The notes beneath the pieces are model-generated. The model saw only the letters and a program-made list of their open reading frames with translations, searched no databases and was not told the origin of the DNA. Positions 50,906 through 53,097 of a stretch of 53,097 nucleotides of DNA are shown one piece after another; position 1 is the stretch's first letter, and each line of letters begins with the position of its first letter. Source of the stretch: Candidatus Caccomonas pullistercoris (GTDB lineage: Bacteria; Bacteroidota; Bacteroidia; Bacteroidales; Bacteroidaceae); the NCBI GenBank assembly GCA_018714085.1, contig DVNY01000125.1:1-53097 (forward strand), in the 5' to 3' direction. Made by a program: the position numbers and the translations under genes.

Positions 50906-52204
50906 ATGAAGTTTATCACTAAGACACTAGGCGGCGCCGTGCTCCTCGCCTGTCTCGGCGGAGTTGAGGCCAGCGCCCAAACCCAAGCCGAAGAAACCCG
51001 CGCGACCCGGTCGCGCTTCCAGGTGGGGGGCTATGCGGAGGTAGCCTATACCCGCAATTTTTACAGCGACAATGTATATAAGTATCAGCCGAGCCATGTG
51101 AAGAGCGACCGTAAGAACCATGGGCGGTTCGACATTCCCCACGCCGTGGTTTACCTCTCTTACGATTTCGGCAAGGGATGGAAGATGGGCAGCGAGATCG
51201 AGTTCGAACACGGAGGCTCGGGCGCAGCCTATGAGAAGGAAACCGAAGAAGGGGGCGAGTGGGAACAAGAGACCGAGAAGGGCGGAGAAGTCGAGTTGGA
51301 ACAACTCTGGATCCAGAAGACCTTTTGGCCCGAACTGAACGTCAAGATCGGCCACATCGTGGTGCCCATTGGCCTGACCAATGCCCATCACGAACCGACG
51401 GAATACTTCACCGTCTATCGCCCCGAGGGCGAGGCCACTATCTTTCCCTGCACCTGGCACCAGACGGGCGTCAGCCTTTGGGGACGCCATGGCGCGTGGC
51501 GCTATGAGGCGCAATTCCTTGCGGGGCTCGACGCGCTCCAATTTTCAGCCGCGAACTGGATACAGGGCGGAACAAAGTCGCCCTATGAGTTCGACGTAGC
51601 CAACAAATATGCCGTCGCCGCCCGTGTGGACAATTATTCCGTACCCGGGCTCCGTCTGGGGCTGAGCGCATACTACGGGCACAGTATCAACAACACCTAC
51701 GAGACCATGACGGGTTCGCACTACCAGGTGAAGGGCGCCGTGGCCATCGGCTCGTTCGATTTTCACTACGACGCGCATAACTGGGTGGTTCGTGGCAGTC
51801 TCGATTACGGTCATCTCTCCGACGCCGACCACATCAATGCCATCAACGTCAACCAACCGACGAACTCGCCCAACGCCCGTTCGCACGTTGGCGACCAAGC
51901 TGTGGCCTTCGGCGCGGAGGCGGGCTACGATTTCTTTTCACAAATCAAGAAGCTCCGCGAAAAGGCGCAGCGCATGTACCTCTTCGCCCGCTACGAGTAC
52001 TACGACAGCTACCGTCCAGCCACAGGCGCCACAACCGATTACCCCTACACCGAGAAACACCGCCTGGCGGTCGGCCTGAATTACTATCCCATTCCCGAGG
52101 TCGTCATCAAGGGCGAGTTCTCGCACCGCTTCCTCCACAGCCAATATAACGACGAGCCTTCGGTCTCGCTGGGCGTGGCGTATGCCGGTTTCTTTACAAA
52201 GTGA
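50906..52204 (+). CDS. Outer-membrane beta-barrel (porin-like) protein
   Basis: Signal peptide MKFITKTLGGAVLLACLGGVEASAQ; FQVGGYAEVAYTRNFYSDN; alternating amphipathic strands; C-terminal VAYAGFFTK. Confidence 0.8.
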   Translation: MKFITKTLGGAVLLACLGGVEASAQTQAEETRATRSRFQVGGYAEVAYTRNFYSDNVYKYQPSHVKSDRKNHGRFDIPHAVVYLSYDFGKGWKMGSEIEFEHGGSGAAYEKETEEGGEWEQETEKGGEVELEQLWIQKTFWPELNVKIGHIVVPIGLTNAHHEPTEYFTVYRPEGEATIFPCTWHQTGVSLWGRHGAWRYEAQFLAGLDALQFSAANWIQGGTKSPYEFDVANKYAVAARVDNYSVPGLRLGLSAYYGHSINNTYETMTGSHYQVKGAVAIGSFDFHYDAHNWVVRGSLDYGHLSDADHINAINVNQPTNSPNARSHVGDQAVAFGAEAGYDFFSQIKKLREKAQRMYLFARYEYYDSYRPATGATTDYPYTEKHRLAVGLNYYPIPEVVIKGEFSHRFLHSQYNDEPSVSLGVAYAGFFTK

Positions 52205-52243
52205 AGCTAACTTCTCATTATTCAACTTAACACGTTTAGCATT

Positions 52244-53078
52244 ATGAACAAAGTATTTAGAACAACTCTCTTCGCCGTTTTTGCGGCAGTGTCGGCTTTT
52301 GGCCTGTCGTCGTGCAGCGATGACGCGGACGGAGGTGGCGAACAGCCCGGGCAACTGACGGCCGACGAGCAGGAAATCAAGACGTTCGCGCAGCAGTACT
52401 TGGACGCCACGCTTTATCCCACCTATCGGATGTTGGCTGACAGTACGGCCATCTTGGCAGACCAGCTGACTGCCATGCGTGACAAGGTGATGGGCGGAGA
52501 AACCGTTACGCAGGATGAGATTGACGCCGCGTGCACTGTATTCCTTCATGCCCGCGCAAACTATGAGACGAGCGAGGCGTTCCTTTTCGGCGCTGCCACG
52601 GATTTCGGAATCGACCCGCATATCGACACGTGGCCTCTTGACCTCGACATGCTCAAAACCGCGCTTTCCAACAGCAGCCAGATCAACGCCATGGCCGGTG
52701 AGAATGGTGATGAGTATGCCGGTGTGAACCTCGGCCCGGCGCTTCTGGGTTTCCACGGCATTGAGTACATCCTCTTCCGTGACGGGCAGAACCGCACGGC
52801 GGCCAGCCTCAACAGCCCCGACCCCGGGCTGAACAACCTGACGGCCCGCGAAGAGCTCATCTATGCCGCCGCCGTCGCCGGCGACCTGCGCAACAAGTGC
52901 TTCCAGATGGAGGTGGCGTGGAATGTCGACGCTCCGGCCGACCACATCGCCAAAGTCGAAGCCCTCGAATGGCCTTACCAGATGACCAACGGCCTGTCGT
53001 ATGGCGAGAACATGATGCTTGCGGGACAGGCGGGCAGCACCTACAACTCATGGCGTCGTGTGAGTGACGCTATCATCC
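52244..53078 (+). CDS. Imelysin family lipoprotein (IrpA/EfeO-like), 3' truncated at contig end
   Basis: Lipobox LSSCSDD; GFHGIEYILF (GxHxxE imelysin motif); ORF is open to the contig end and so is missing from the ORF track. Confidence 0.88.
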
Positions 53079-53097
53079 CTGTCTCTTATACACATCT
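53079..53097. other. Residual Nextera/Tn5 mosaic-end adapter (artefact)
   Basis: CTGTCTCTTATACACATCT is the exact 19-bp Tn5 mosaic end used in Nextera libraries. Confidence 0.97.

Overview
53,097-bp contig from a moderately GC-rich Bacteroidales-type genome. Evidence for the lineage: TAnnTTTG -7 boxes, a SprA/PorD/Plug type IX secretion gene set, a GH97 enzyme and a complete Nqr operon. Most of the window is ordinary chromosome: murB, MBL hydrolase, rluA-like, dnaG, sdaA, gyrA, GH97, nqrA-F, recN, porD, coaBC, exonuclease, dnaN, sprA, ruvA, T9SS plug (DUF5103), rubrerythrin, pyrBI, glyA, rsmG and ferritin. No rRNA, tRNA, CRISPR array or transposase was recognised. The observations most worth following up are these. 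(1) A dispersed family of intergenic palindromic elements sits at six loci (about 3.8, 13.8, 23.4, 31.3, 42.6 and 48.9 kb). They share the words CTRTCGCAGTGA, TTTCTGTCGCAG and GATAGGATTT; three are hairpins with a T6 loop whose stems differ by paired changes. (2) Upstream of dnaN there is a 4 x 21-bp array of TTTCACASTGTGA palindromes inside a larger inverted repeat, and a single-unit relative lies upstream of ferritin. (3) A regulator fuses a YtfE/ScdA(RIC)-like di-iron domain to a LuxR-type HTH. It sits between ferritin and a porin + imelysin unit, with a perfect 12-bp palindrome in the divergent promoter region. (4) The last 19 bases (53079-53097) are exactly the Nextera mosaic-end adapter, not genomic DNA; the imelysin gene is truncated there and is absent from the supplied ORF track.
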